Shown here: positions 17,576 through 25,048 of the stretch, in pieces
Position numbering within the stretch: position 1 is the stretch's first letter
How the letters are laid out: every line of letters begins with the position of its first letter
Source: Flemingiibacterium sp045636265
GTDB taxonomy: Bacteria; Bacillota; Clostridia; Oscillospirales; CAG-272
Assembly (NCBI GenBank): GCA_045636265.1
Contig: JAZTXD010000078.1
Location: 62,001 to 126,000 of the forward strand
Direction of reading: 5' to 3'
DNA length: 64,000 nt
Made by a program: the position numbers and the translations under genes
Notes under the pieces: model-generated
What the model was told of the DNA's origin: nothing
Databases searched by the model: none
Seen by the model: only the letters and a program-made list of their open reading frames with translations

Positions 17576-17980
17576 ATGAAAAACATATTCGTAACAATCA
17601 CAGGACAGAACCATTACCTCGGCATGAAGCCGTACAAGGTCGGTCGCATCGTAAAGCTTGTGAAGGATGTTGATAATGAGCACGATGAAAATGCAATTGC
17701 TGTTCTTCTCCCGTTTATAGACGTAATCGGATATGTTGCTAACAGCACCAATACTGTATTCCAGGGTACATACAGCGCAGGACGCCTTTACGATAAAATA
17801 GATGATTCAGCGCTTGCAGAGATAATGTTTATTACTCATTCGAGTGTAATCGCGCGTGTGCTTTCGGAGGATGAGAAAAGCGAATTCAAGAAAGCGAACG
17901 GCATCGGAGTAGATGAGAGTGACAGCGAAACGACGAGAGAAGAACAGAAATCCAAGCCGCTTTCGAAAATCGGGTTTTAG
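17576..17980 (+). CDS. HIRAN-domain protein (134 aa)
   Basis: Residues about 3-95 match HIRAN: VTITGQNHYLGMKPYKVG, then DNEHDENAIAVLLP and IGYVANS. HIRAN binds single-stranded 3' DNA ends and is known from HLTF-type helicases and stand-alone bacterial proteins. The C-terminal ~40 residues are charged and probably disordered. It is monocistronic. A role in recognising stalled or broken DNA is possible; there is no helicase next to it. Confidence 0.85.
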   Translation: MKNIFVTITGQNHYLGMKPYKVGRIVKLVKDVDNEHDENAIAVLLPFIDVIGYVANSTNTVFQGTYSAGRLYDKIDDSALAEIMFITHSSVIARVLSEDEKSEFKKANGIGVDESDSETTREEQKSKPLSKIGF

Positions 17981-18059
17981 TTAAAAATATTTTTCACCTC
18001 GCTTGACGCTCCTCTTAGTGTGAATGCTATAATTTCATACGGAGATAAGTATAACAATA

Positions 18060-18082
18060 GGGATGAACGAATCGTTCATCCC
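18060..18082. terminator. Palindrome after the HIRAN gene
   Basis: GGGATGAACGA and TCGTTCATCCC are perfectly inverted around one base, about 80 bases after the stop. TTGACG and TATAAT just upstream have a 19-base gap, so a short terminated RNA is conceivable but weakly supported. Confidence 0.45.
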
Positions 18083-18207
18083 TTCAATATTTGCGCCGCA
18101 AAAAAGAAAGAAAAAGTGAATCTGTCTATTATTCACGGAAAGTTGTTGAAGTGTCCGCCTGAACATGGTATAATTATTATAACATACATCATACCACGGA
18201 GAAAAGC

Positions 18208-18699
18208 ATGACAAGACCAAATCCAAAAATAAAACAAAAAAGCATAATCGCCGCAGTCATGCTCGTGCTTGCCGCTGCGATGAGCGCGTGCGCGATGGAT
18301 TCACATAAAACAACCGATACCGAAGCAAACGGAGAACTTCAAATACAGGAGAGTGAAATTATGAACAAAGAACAGACGAACACCTACCGTCAGATCAGCA
18401 TGGAAGAAGCGGTGATAATGATGCAGGAAGAAAGCGATTACATCATCCTCGACGTGCGCAGAGCCGATGAATTCGCCGAGGGGCATATCCCGAACGCAAT
18501 CAATGTTGCAAACGAGGACATCGGCACGGACGAGATTGGGGAGCTTCCCGACAAGGAGCAGCTTATCATGGTCTACTGCCGAAGCGGTCGCCGCAGTAAA
18601 GAGGCGGCGGAAAAGCTGGTGGCGCTCGGATATACGAATATCGTGGAGTTCGGCGGTATACTTGATTGGACGGGCGATGTTGTTAGTGAAAACGAATGA
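18208..18699 (+). CDS. Rhodanese-domain lipoprotein (163 aa)
   Basis: Predicted exported lipoprotein: a basic N-terminus, a hydrophobic stretch and the lipobox MSAC at about residues 24-27. A short linker leads to a single rhodanese domain (about 60-160) with DVRRADEFAEGHIPNAINV and the active-site loop YCRSGRRSKEA, so the sulfur-accepting Cys is present. It would act outside the membrane in sulfur transfer or redox chemistry. The following DUF5714 and arsenate-reductase-like genes lie in the same direction with short gaps. A decayed paralogous copy is at 9896-10044. Confidence 0.88.
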   Translation: MTRPNPKIKQKSIIAAVMLVLAAAMSACAMDSHKTTDTEANGELQIQESEIMNKEQTNTYRQISMEEAVIMMQEESDYIILDVRRADEFAEGHIPNAINVANEDIGTDEIGELPDKEQLIMVYCRSGRRSKEAAEKLVALGYTNIVEFGGILDWTGDVVSENE

Positions 18700-18756
18700 T
18701 TTTTCGCGGCTCAAATTTTTAACCGCAGCAATCAAAGACAAAGCGAGGAGATTACA

Positions 18757-19437
18757 ATGAAAGACGAATGCCTTATTTGCGGCGCACCGCTTAAATACCT
18801 TGAAACCGACGAGGTGATGGAATGCGCCGTCTGCCACAAAAAAGAAAACAGCAAGACCGCTTGCGAAAACGGTCACTACATATGCAACGAGTGCCACACG
18901 CAAGGAATGGACAGCATCATCGGCGTATGCCTTGGCGAAAAGTCGAAGAATCCTATTGAGATTATGCAAAAGATGATGGCACTTCCCTTCTGCCATATGC
19001 ACGGTCCCGAGCATCATGTTATGGTCGGCTCGGCGCTTCTTACGGCGTACAAGAACGCAGGCGGTGATATTGCTCTGCCCAAAGCTTTATCCGAAATGCA
19101 GGCGAGGGGCAAGAAAGTTCCCGGCGGTGCTTGCGGATTTTGGGGAGCGTGCGGTGCCGGTATCAGCGCAGGAATGTTCGTGTCTATCGTGACGGGCTCT
19201 ACTCCGCTTGCAAATGAAGCATGGGGGCTTTCCAACAAGATGACATCTTCCGCCCTCGGTGCTATCGGTGAAATCGGCGGTCCACGCTGCTGTAAGCGCG
19301 ATTCTTACACCGCTATAATCAAGGCGGTGGAGTTTGCGAAGGCACATCTCGGTGTGGAAATGGAGCTTGACGAGATCAAGTGTATTCATGCGGAGCAGAA
19401 TAATCAGTGCATCGGCGTGAGGTGCCCCTTTAGATAA
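18757..19437 (+). CDS. DUF5714 domain protein (226 aa)
   Basis: Cys-rich cytoplasmic protein. The N-terminus has four CxxC-like pairs (CLICG, CAVCHKK, CNEC and related His) that probably bind zinc. The body matches DUF5714, with GGACGFWGACGAGISAGMFV near residue 125 and paired Cys (GPRCCKR) further on. The family function is unknown; it often occurs with radical-SAM and metal/sulfur genes. It lies between the rhodanese and phosphatase-like genes, which hints at redox or metalloid chemistry only by association. Confidence 0.85.
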   Translation: MKDECLICGAPLKYLETDEVMECAVCHKKENSKTACENGHYICNECHTQGMDSIIGVCLGEKSKNPIEIMQKMMALPFCHMHGPEHHVMVGSALLTAYKNAGGDIALPKALSEMQARGKKVPGGACGFWGACGAGISAGMFVSIVTGSTPLANEAWGLSNKMTSSALGAIGEIGGPRCCKRDSYTAIIKAVEFAKAHLGVEMELDEIKCIHAEQNNQCIGVRCPFR

Positions 19438-19484
19438 ACAATGTAGGGACAGGCGTCCTCGACTGTCCGTTAGGGAGTGAAATA

Positions 19485-19862
19485 ATGAAAAAGAAGATAG
19501 CATTTATTTGCGTACATAATTCCTGCCGTAGTCAGGTCGCAGAAGCCCTCGGTAAGCATCTGCGCGGTGATGAGTTCGAATTCTACTCGGCAGGAACCGA
19601 AACTAAACCGCAGATCAATCAGGATGCGGTCAGACTGATGAAAGAGCTTTACGGCATAGATATGGAGCAAACACAGTACAGCAAAACCGTAGACAAGATA
19701 CCGCCACCCGACGTCGCTATTTCAATGGGATGCGATGTGGGATGCCCGTTCATCGGCAGAGCCTTCGACGATGATTGGTGTCTGCCCGATCCGACGGGAA
19801 AGGACGATGCGGCTTTTATCGAGGTAATCAAGCAGATTGAGGCGAATATCCGCAAGCTGTAG
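19485..19862 (+). CDS. Arsenate reductase/low-molecular-weight tyrosine-phosphatase family (125 aa)
   Basis: Protein of the ArsC (thioredoxin-coupled)/LMW-PTP fold. The phosphate loop is CVHNSCRSQ at residues about 10-18, and the general-acid region DPTGKDD is near 100. A second cysteine pair (CDVGC) around residue 85 fits the relay cysteines of thioredoxin-coupled arsenate reductases. No arsR or arsenite pump is nearby, so a housekeeping phosphatase role remains possible. Confidence 0.85.
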   Translation: MKKKIAFICVHNSCRSQVAEALGKHLRGDEFEFYSAGTETKPQINQDAVRLMKELYGIDMEQTQYSKTVDKIPPPDVAISMGCDVGCPFIGRAFDDDWCLPDPTGKDDAAFIEVIKQIEANIRKL

Positions 19863-19901
19863 AGGCGAGCGGTTAAACATAAATTTACTTGTGAGGATAT
19901 C

Positions 19902-20203
19902 ATGCTGATCGCTTTAATTGTTGTCGGACTTGTGGGTGCTCTTTTGGTTGTACTTGGCTATCTGATATGGAAAAAAATAACGCTGCTTCACGATTATAAT
20001 TATTACAAAGTGTCGGCAGAAGACAAAAGGATTTTTGCACAATATCGGGACTTGGGATTTTTACTATTGGTATCGTTCTTCTGATTACTGCTGTCATTCT
20101 CGGTATTACAAATTCTGAGTGGAGATTCATTGCCTTTGCGGTTGGATTTGTGATAGGAATTGCTCTCCTTATTTATGCGGAAAACAGATATAAGTCCAAG
20201 TAA
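19902..20203 (+). pseudogene. DUF3784-like membrane protein gene with one frameshift
   Basis: The first frame gives two-thirds of a small membrane protein (an N-terminal helix followed by KVSAEDKRIFAQYRD). At about 20045-20055 the sense shifts to the next frame, which continues GLGIFTIGIVLLITAVILG and a further helix before TAA at 20201-20203. The rejoined protein of about 100 residues has the helix, cytoplasmic loop and two-helix layout of DUF3784. It is either a recent pseudogene or a sequencing error of one base. Confidence 0.7.
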
Positions 20204-20280
20204 AACGGTAGATAGGAATATGACGAGGAAACTCATACGATATCGATAAATAAAAATGATCGAACTATATAAAGCCAAGG

Positions 20281-20307
20281 GGGCTGACAGACGCATACTG
20301 TCAGCCC
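20281..20307. terminator. Stem-loop terminator
   Basis: GGGCTGACAG and CTGTCAGCCC, perfect 10-bp stem with a 7-base loop, followed by an imperfect T-run. Confidence 0.65.
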
Positions 20308-20351
20308 TGAAATTTTAACTAAAATATTTTTAAGATTTTTTTGAAATTCTC

Positions 20352-20380
20352 TTGACATCCTTTGAGAAACATGGTAGAAT
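20352..20380 (+). promoter_or_regulatory. Promoter of the 20.4-21.8 kb gene group
   Basis: TTGACA (20352-20357) and TAGAAT (20375-20380) with a 17-base spacer ending in ATGG. Confidence 0.7.
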
Positions 20381-20416
20381 TCTAATAGAATCTATAAATT
20401 GGGAGGCTCAACCTAT

Positions 20417-20758
20417 ATGAATTATGAAAAGATTATTGTTGAATTGTTGGGAAGAATCCAAGTATTAGAGGAACAGGTAGCAATATTGATGAAAAATCAA
20501 AGTGACGAACAAGAAATCAATAAAATCGGCACAGCACAAATTCGCCAGTATATCGAAGAGTTAAAAGAATCTGCTAAAAAATCCGGAAAGAAAGAAATTA
20601 CTTTGAAATCCGGTCACATCCATGAAGATCTCAATCTCAAAAGTGCAATGCCGCAGGTTTGCAATGCCATGAGGCAATCAATGATAGATGGCGACGTTGT
20701 AATACACACCACACCAAGCGGTTATTCCTCAACCATTGAAATTAAATATAATATCTGA
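20417..20758 (+). CDS. Hypothetical protein (113 aa)
   Basis: No family recognised with certainty. The first ~25 residues form an amphipathic coiled-coil-like helix (IIVELLGRIQVLEEQVAIL). A basic stretch follows, then a C-terminal part (SAMPQVCNAMRQSM and on) reminiscent of small DNA-binding or restriction-regulator-like proteins. ATG 20417 follows GGAGG; the earlier in-frame codon overlaps that site. It is the first gene after the 20352 promoter. Confidence 0.7.
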   Translation: MNYEKIIVELLGRIQVLEEQVAILMKNQSDEQEINKIGTAQIRQYIEELKESAKKSGKKEITLKSGHIHEDLNLKSAMPQVCNAMRQSMIDGDVVIHTTPSGYSSTIEIKYNI

Positions 20759-20770
20759 TAGAGGTTTACA

Positions 20771-20872
20771 ATGGCAAGAAAAGCGAATAAACCGGGCAGA
20801 AGACTGGGGCTATTTATTGGTGGTATGCTTTTTGGTCTTATAAGAGGAATATTCTTCAAAAATAAGTATTGA
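20771..20872 (+). CDS. Small basic membrane peptide (33 aa)
   Basis: Short gene 12 bases after its neighbour, with GAGGT seven bases before ATG. It encodes a Lys/Arg-rich head followed by one hydrophobic helix (LGLFIGGMLFGLIRGIFF). It is too short for family assignment. The ribosome site and position within the gene string are the only support. Confidence 0.45.
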   Translation: MARKANKPGRRLGLFIGGMLFGLIRGIFFKNKY

Positions 20873-20880
20873 GGTTACAT

Positions 20881-21396
20881 ATGCGAACAACCAAAGTCAT
20901 CGTCCTTCCTTATGATGCGGCATGGAAATCAGCTTTTGAAGAAATAAAGCAAAAAATCGAAGCCGCAATCGGCGATTTGATCGTCGGCATAGAACACGTG
21001 GGAAGCACGTCTGTGGAAGGGATGTCAGCGAAGCCTTGCATTGACATTGATGTGATCATCAAGGATTACGGCGTATTTGATGCCGTAGTGCGCAAATTAG
21101 AAACGATCGGCTACATCCACGAGGGTGACCTTGGAATTAAGAACAGAGAGGCGTTCAAATATTCGGAGAAGCCGCATCTCATGAGGCACCATTTGTATGT
21201 GTGCCCCGAGTATTCAGAGGAGCTGCACCGACATATTGCGTTCCGAGATTTTCTGCGGAGTAATCCCGAGGCGGCGAGGAAGTACAGTCAGATAAAAGAA
21301 ACCGCCGCGCAGTTGTTTCCGGACGATATTGATAAGTACATCGAATATAAATCGCCGTGCATAGAGGAATTGTATGCGATGTGCAGGTTGAAGTGA
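20881..21396 (+). CDS. GrpB family nucleotidyltransferase-fold protein (171 aa)
   Basis: Matches the GrpB/UPF0157 family over its length: VVLPYDAAW-type start, GIEHVGSTSVEGMSAKPCID with the nucleotidyltransferase-like Gly-Ser and Asp pair (DIDVII), and FRDFLRSNPEAARKY toward the C-terminus. The fold is that of nucleotidyltransferases but activity is not established. ATG 20881 follows TGAGGT. Confidence 0.88.
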   Translation: MRTTKVIVLPYDAAWKSAFEEIKQKIEAAIGDLIVGIEHVGSTSVEGMSAKPCIDIDVIIKDYGVFDAVVRKLETIGYIHEGDLGIKNREAFKYSEKPHLMRHHLYVCPEYSEELHRHIAFRDFLRSNPEAARKYSQIKETAAQLFPDDIDKYIEYKSPCIEELYAMCRLK

Positions 21397-21415
21397 GTTT
21401 TAAGGAGAAAATGTT

Positions 21416-21811
21416 ATGAGCGCATTTGACAGCAGCGAATTTGAAAAGCATAAGGCTGAAGCAAAAGAAAAATGGGGTGTGACCGACGCATACAAGGAGC
21501 ACGCGGAGAAGACGAAGAATTATTCCAAGGATAAGTGGAACGATCTTGTCGGAGAAATGAACGATATTTTCGCGGAGTTCGCGGTGTGCATAAAAAACGG
21601 TAATGCACCGGATTCTGCCGAAGCACAGGCGCTTGTCAAAGCTCTGCAGAGCCATATCAGCGAGAATTACTACACCTGCACAAACGAGATTTTGTCGGGA
21701 CTTGGTCAGATGTACGTGGCGGACGAGCGGTTCAAGGCTAACATCGACAAGCACGCGGACGGCACGGCGGCGTTTGTTTGTGAGGCGATTGGAACTTATT
21801 GTGGGAAATAA
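21416..21811 (+). CDS. Stand-alone TipAS domain protein (131 aa)
   Basis: The whole protein corresponds to the antibiotic-recognition domain of TipA-type MerR regulators: KEKWGVTDAYKEHAEKTKNY, a central helix bundle, then QMYVADERFKANIDKHADG and FVCEAIGTYC at the end. The DNA-binding MerR half is absent, as in TipAS itself, which sequesters thiopeptide antibiotics. It could act as a drug-binding immunity protein, or be a regulator that lost its HTH. Confidence 0.82.
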   Translation: MSAFDSSEFEKHKAEAKEKWGVTDAYKEHAEKTKNYSKDKWNDLVGEMNDIFAEFAVCIKNGNAPDSAEAQALVKALQSHISENYYTCTNEILSGLGQMYVADERFKANIDKHADGTAAFVCEAIGTYCGK

Positions 21812-21859
21812 CGGGCAAAATTTGCGCCGCAGTAAACAATGAATAAACGAGGGACGAAT

Positions 21860-22894
21860 ATGCTAACCTACACATATATTTCAAAAGGAAAATTCGGCTT
21901 GGTTGAGAAACCAAAGCCTACACTTCTGCACAAACGTGATGCAATAGTCCGTGTTACACTCGCCAGCATCTGCTCCAGCGACCTCCACATCAAGCACGGC
22001 AACGTGCCGAGAGCGGTGGAGGGAATCACAGTCGGTCACGAGATGGTCGGTATCGTGGAGGAGGTCGGCTCTGCGGTGACGAACGTAAAGCCAGGCGACA
22101 GAGTTACGGTGAATGTGGAAACCTTCTGCGGCGAGTGCTTCTTCTGCAAGAAGGGATTTGTCAACAACTGCACCGACACGAACGGTGGCTGGGCGCTTGG
22201 TTGCCGTATTGACGGCGGTCAAGCGGAGTACGTTCGCGTGCCTTTTGCGGATCAGGGGCTTAATAAGATTCCCGATACTGTGACCGACAGACAAGCTCTG
22301 CTCGTTGGCGACGTTCTTGCCACGGGATATTGGGCAGCAAAGATTTCGGAAATTACCGAGGACGATACCGTTCTTATCATCGGCGCAGGCCCCACGGGGA
22401 TTTGTACGCTTCTTTGCGTGATGCTGGAGAATCCCAAGCGCATTATCGTGTGCGAGAAGGACGAGAACCGCATAAAATTTGTGAATGAACATTATCCCGA
22501 TGTGGTGACGGTTACGCCTGAAGAATGCCTTGATTTCGTTCGCGAGAACAGCGATCACGGCGGCGCTGATGTAGTGCTTGAGGTTGCAGGTGCGAAGAAC
22601 ACCTTTGAGCTTGCATGGGTGTGCGCGCGACCGAATGCGATTGTGACGGTGGTGGCGCTTTACGACAAGGCGCAGACTCTACCTCTGCCCGATATGTACG
22701 GCAAGAATCTGACCTTCAAGACCGGCGGCGTTGACGGTTGCGATTGCGAGAAAACGCTGAAGCTCATCGCAGATGGCAAGCTCGATACCGCGCCCCTGAT
22801 CACGCATACCTATCCACTTGCGAAGATCGATGAGGCATATGAGTTGTTTGAAAATAAGCGTGACGGAGTTATTAAGGTTGCGGTGGAGTGTTGA
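21860..22894 (+). CDS. Zinc-dependent alcohol dehydrogenase (MDR family, 344 aa)
   Basis: Medium-chain NAD(P)-dependent dehydrogenase. Catalytic zinc ligands are Cys in ASICSSDLHI and the GHEMVG His-Glu pair. Structural-zinc cysteines lie in ETFCGECFFCKKGFVNNC. The Rossmann motif is VLIIGAGPTGI near residue 170. ATG 21860 follows GAGGGA. The substrate is unknown; an alcohol or polyol is likely. It ends the rightward gene group. Confidence 0.9.
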   Translation: MLTYTYISKGKFGLVEKPKPTLLHKRDAIVRVTLASICSSDLHIKHGNVPRAVEGITVGHEMVGIVEEVGSAVTNVKPGDRVTVNVETFCGECFFCKKGFVNNCTDTNGGWALGCRIDGGQAEYVRVPFADQGLNKIPDTVTDRQALLVGDVLATGYWAAKISEITEDDTVLIIGAGPTGICTLLCVMLENPKRIIVCEKDENRIKFVNEHYPDVVTVTPEECLDFVRENSDHGGADVVLEVAGAKNTFELAWVCARPNAIVTVVALYDKAQTLPLPDMYGKNLTFKTGGVDGCDCEKTLKLIADGKLDTAPLITHTYPLAKIDEAYELFENKRDGVIKVAVEC

Positions 22895-22934
22895 TAATTG
22901 TTCTGCCGTAAACAAAGAAAAGGCGCAATAAAAG

Positions 22935-22970
22935 AAAGCCGCAGAATTCAAAAATGAGTTCTGCGACTTT
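22935..22970. terminator. Terminator shared by the dehydrogenase gene and the Ubl operon
   Basis: AAAGCCGCAGAA and TTCTGCGACTTT pair with one mismatch, with T-runs on both strands. It lies between convergent genes and ends the leftward operon that begins at 34.4 kb. Confidence 0.7.
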
Positions 22971-22990
22971 CATTTTTAGATTTACTGCAT

Positions 22991-24154
22991 TTAATCTAAG
23001 CTCGGGATGATAAGATTTTGACCGATATATATCTTATTTACATCGGAAATGCCGTTTAGAGCCATTATTATCCTGTAGTTTGATAGGTAGTCCAAGCCGT
23101 TCTTGATGCAAATTGAAGACAAAGAGTCTCCTGCTTCGACGGTATACATGATGAAGTCAATACTGTTTTCACTTTGAGAAGGCATATCGGTGCTTGAATT
23201 ATCCTGTTGTTGTTCGATATAACTTTTTAATTCAGTTAGCAGAATCTCTTGGTTTTCCAATTCGATCTCATGATTTTCCAATTTGCTCAATAGATCTGCA
23301 GCCGTAGTTTTATCTGAACTATCAAGAATTCCATCAATAAAATAACTTTGTAAAGTTGTTATTTCAGCACCCTGTCTTTCAATTATATCTCTTTGTGCAT
23401 CTAATGCTTCATTAAAGTCTGAAACAATCTCATTTTGTTTATCAATACGTTCCTGATAGTCTTTATATAATGAAATCAAGGAAATCCCCATAATTAGCGA
23501 TATGACACTTAATATAGATACAACAGAAATTAGCGCCTTATTTGAGTTCCGCTTTGGCTGGACTATCTCTTTTTTGATTTGTTCAATCTTAATTGGTTTG
23601 CCCACATCGTCATAGACATAGTACCCTTTGAGTTTTTCAATTTTTCCGTTTTTCCATTGGAAGAATCCACGAATATTTTGAATCGGGTCAATTACATAGG
23701 CAATCTGGAATGGAAGATTAAAGAAATTCTCTTGGATAAACATGTCGTAATTTGACAAGAAAATTCCGTAGTTTGGATGCGTATGCTGCCAACCGATTAT
23801 CTTCTTGTCCGGATACAAACGCTCGTGTTCCGAATGAATGTAGTCCCATGTCTCATGGGTAAAAGTAAGGGTGGAGGCAGAGGCGTCCGTGTATTTGGCT
23901 TCAACAAAGTTAGAGATTATCACATTTGTTTTTCCGAGCTCTTGACAGTAATCACCGAGGAGGATACTGCCAAGTTCTTTGCTTGTGTCTGAAGCTGACA
24001 ATTTTTCAAGTGCCTTGTAAATATCCTGTTTGATATATACCTTCACATCATCATTCTCAATTTCTCCGAAAGTCAAGAAATTCATAGGAAGTTGAACACT
24101 GCCAGTATCTTCTGTTTTTTCTTCTCCAAATTCTATTTCGAAATTCCTATCCAC
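22991..24154 (-). CDS. Membrane JAMM isopeptidase-like protein with coiled coil and LysM (387 aa)
   Basis: JAB/MPN-family metalloprotease, the fold that processes or removes ubiquitin-like proteins. Residues about 35-190 form the JAMM domain with Glu60, then H124-x-H126, Ser134 and Asp137 in GWQHTHPNYGIFLSNYD, so all zinc ligands are present. One membrane helix (about 206-228) is followed by a Gln/Glu-rich coiled coil (about 230-320). A C-terminal LysM (YTVEAGDSLSSICIKNG) ends the protein. With the catalytic part first and LysM beyond the helix, a likely layout is cytoplasmic enzyme and peptidoglycan-bound tail, though orientation is inferred. It is last in the Ubl operon and paralogous to the JAMM protein two genes upstream. 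Confidence 0.9.
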   Translation of the reverse strand: MDRNFEIEFGEEKTEDTGSVQLPMNFLTFGEIENDDVKVYIKQDIYKALEKLSASDTSKELGSILLGDYCQELGKTNVIISNFVEAKYTDASASTLTFTHETWDYIHSEHERLYPDKKIIGWQHTHPNYGIFLSNYDMFIQENFFNLPFQIAYVIDPIQNIRGFFQWKNGKIEKLKGYYVYDDVGKPIKIEQIKKEIVQPKRNSNKALISVVSILSVISLIMGISLISLYKDYQERIDKQNEIVSDFNEALDAQRDIIERQGAEITTLQSYFIDGILDSSDKTTAADLLSKLENHEIELENQEILLTELKSYIEQQQDNSSTDMPSQSENSIDFIMYTVEAGDSLSSICIKNGLDYLSNYRIIMALNGISDVNKIYIGQNLIIPSLD

Positions 24155-24166
24155 TATATTACCTCC

Positions 24167-25048
24167 TTATACAAACAGTATCGCAGTTAACAATGCATAT
24201 CCAATAAGCGTAAGAACAGTAGCAGTAGTATTTACACCGCAATTTTTCAGAATAAACTGCGTTTTATACGGCTCGCTCATGGTTTTAGCTTGATTGGCTT
24301 TGTTTTCAAGGAATTTCATATAAATATCGTTTCCAAAAACGCCAAGGACAATATACCCTGCAAACAAGAGCAACGAAAGAAAAACGGAACCAATTAGTGA
24401 TAGCAAAAACGCCACTCCAAGAAGACCCGCACCATAACCATACATTTTTCGGTATATCATCCAATAAGGCGTAACCAAAAAAGCTGCCCAGTTCCACGAT
24501 GTATTCTTGTTGTTTGATTTTAATTCTCGAAATTTTGGGATATAGTATTCCGCCTTAATTCCGATAAGCTGTTGAACATCATAATCAATGACGGTGCTTT
24601 GCTGTGATTGATAGCTATTATACCCATTAGAGTTATAATTGTTTGACGAATCAACATAGGAATAAAGATTTGTGCTTGCAGGATTTACTCGTGTATAAGC
24701 TATGGCCTGATGCTCTTGTTCAAAGCCCGTTGTAAGCCTATTGCCACACTTAGAACAAAACGAAGAAGAAGCATTGCTTTGTGCTCCGCATTTCGTGCAG
24801 TAAACCACACTGGATGGCGTATCATTTCTCCTTACGTCATCATAATTCATGTGGTTTGTGGTAACAGATGTAATAGTATCATCTGCAGACTTTATTGTAC
24901 CAAGGCAGCCGAAAGTAGTACAGCCTTGATTTTCAACCCAACAATCTTTGTGGTGTGGCATATCGCACTCGCTACAAACAACTATCGCATCATTAGACTT
25001 AAATTCGGTTTTGCAGAAAGGACAAATCTTGCCGGTATAATCATTCAC
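24167..25048 (-). CDS. Membrane RING-finger/zinc-ribbon protein (293 aa)
   Basis: Candidate E3-like partner. An N-terminal prokaryotic RING finger (residues 9-48) has ligands CPFC, CSEC, HH and C, then GCTTFGC. A zinc ribbon follows (YCTKCG...FCSKCG), then a Ser/Asn/Gln/Tyr-rich linker and a C-terminal hydrophobic domain of four or so helices like DUF2628 proteins. I chose GTG 25048: GGAGG lies eight bases upstream, the codon overlaps the previous stop (GTGAATGA), and both paralogues begin at the same place relative to the RING (M-x-NYxGK). Longer in-frame extensions run through the upstream gene's tandem repeats and are artefactual. Confidence 0.85.
   Translation of the reverse strand: MNDYTGKICPFCKTEFKSNDAIVVCSECDMPHHKDCWVENQGCTTFGCLGTIKSADDTITSVTTNHMNYDDVRRNDTPSSVVYCTKCGAQSNASSSFCSKCGNRLTTGFEQEHQAIAYTRVNPASTNLYSYVDSSNNYNSNGYNSYQSQQSTVIDYDVQQLIGIKAEYYIPKFRELKSNNKNTSWNWAAFLVTPYWMIYRKMYGYGAGLLGVAFLLSLIGSVFLSLLLFAGYIVLGVFGNDIYMKFLENKANQAKTMSEPYKTQFILKNCGVNTTATVLTLIGYALLTAILFV

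Noticed and set aside
18003..18082. Small RNA gene after HIRAN
   Set aside because: The promoter spacing of 19 bases is poor and only one short palindrome supports it; kept only as a possible terminator.
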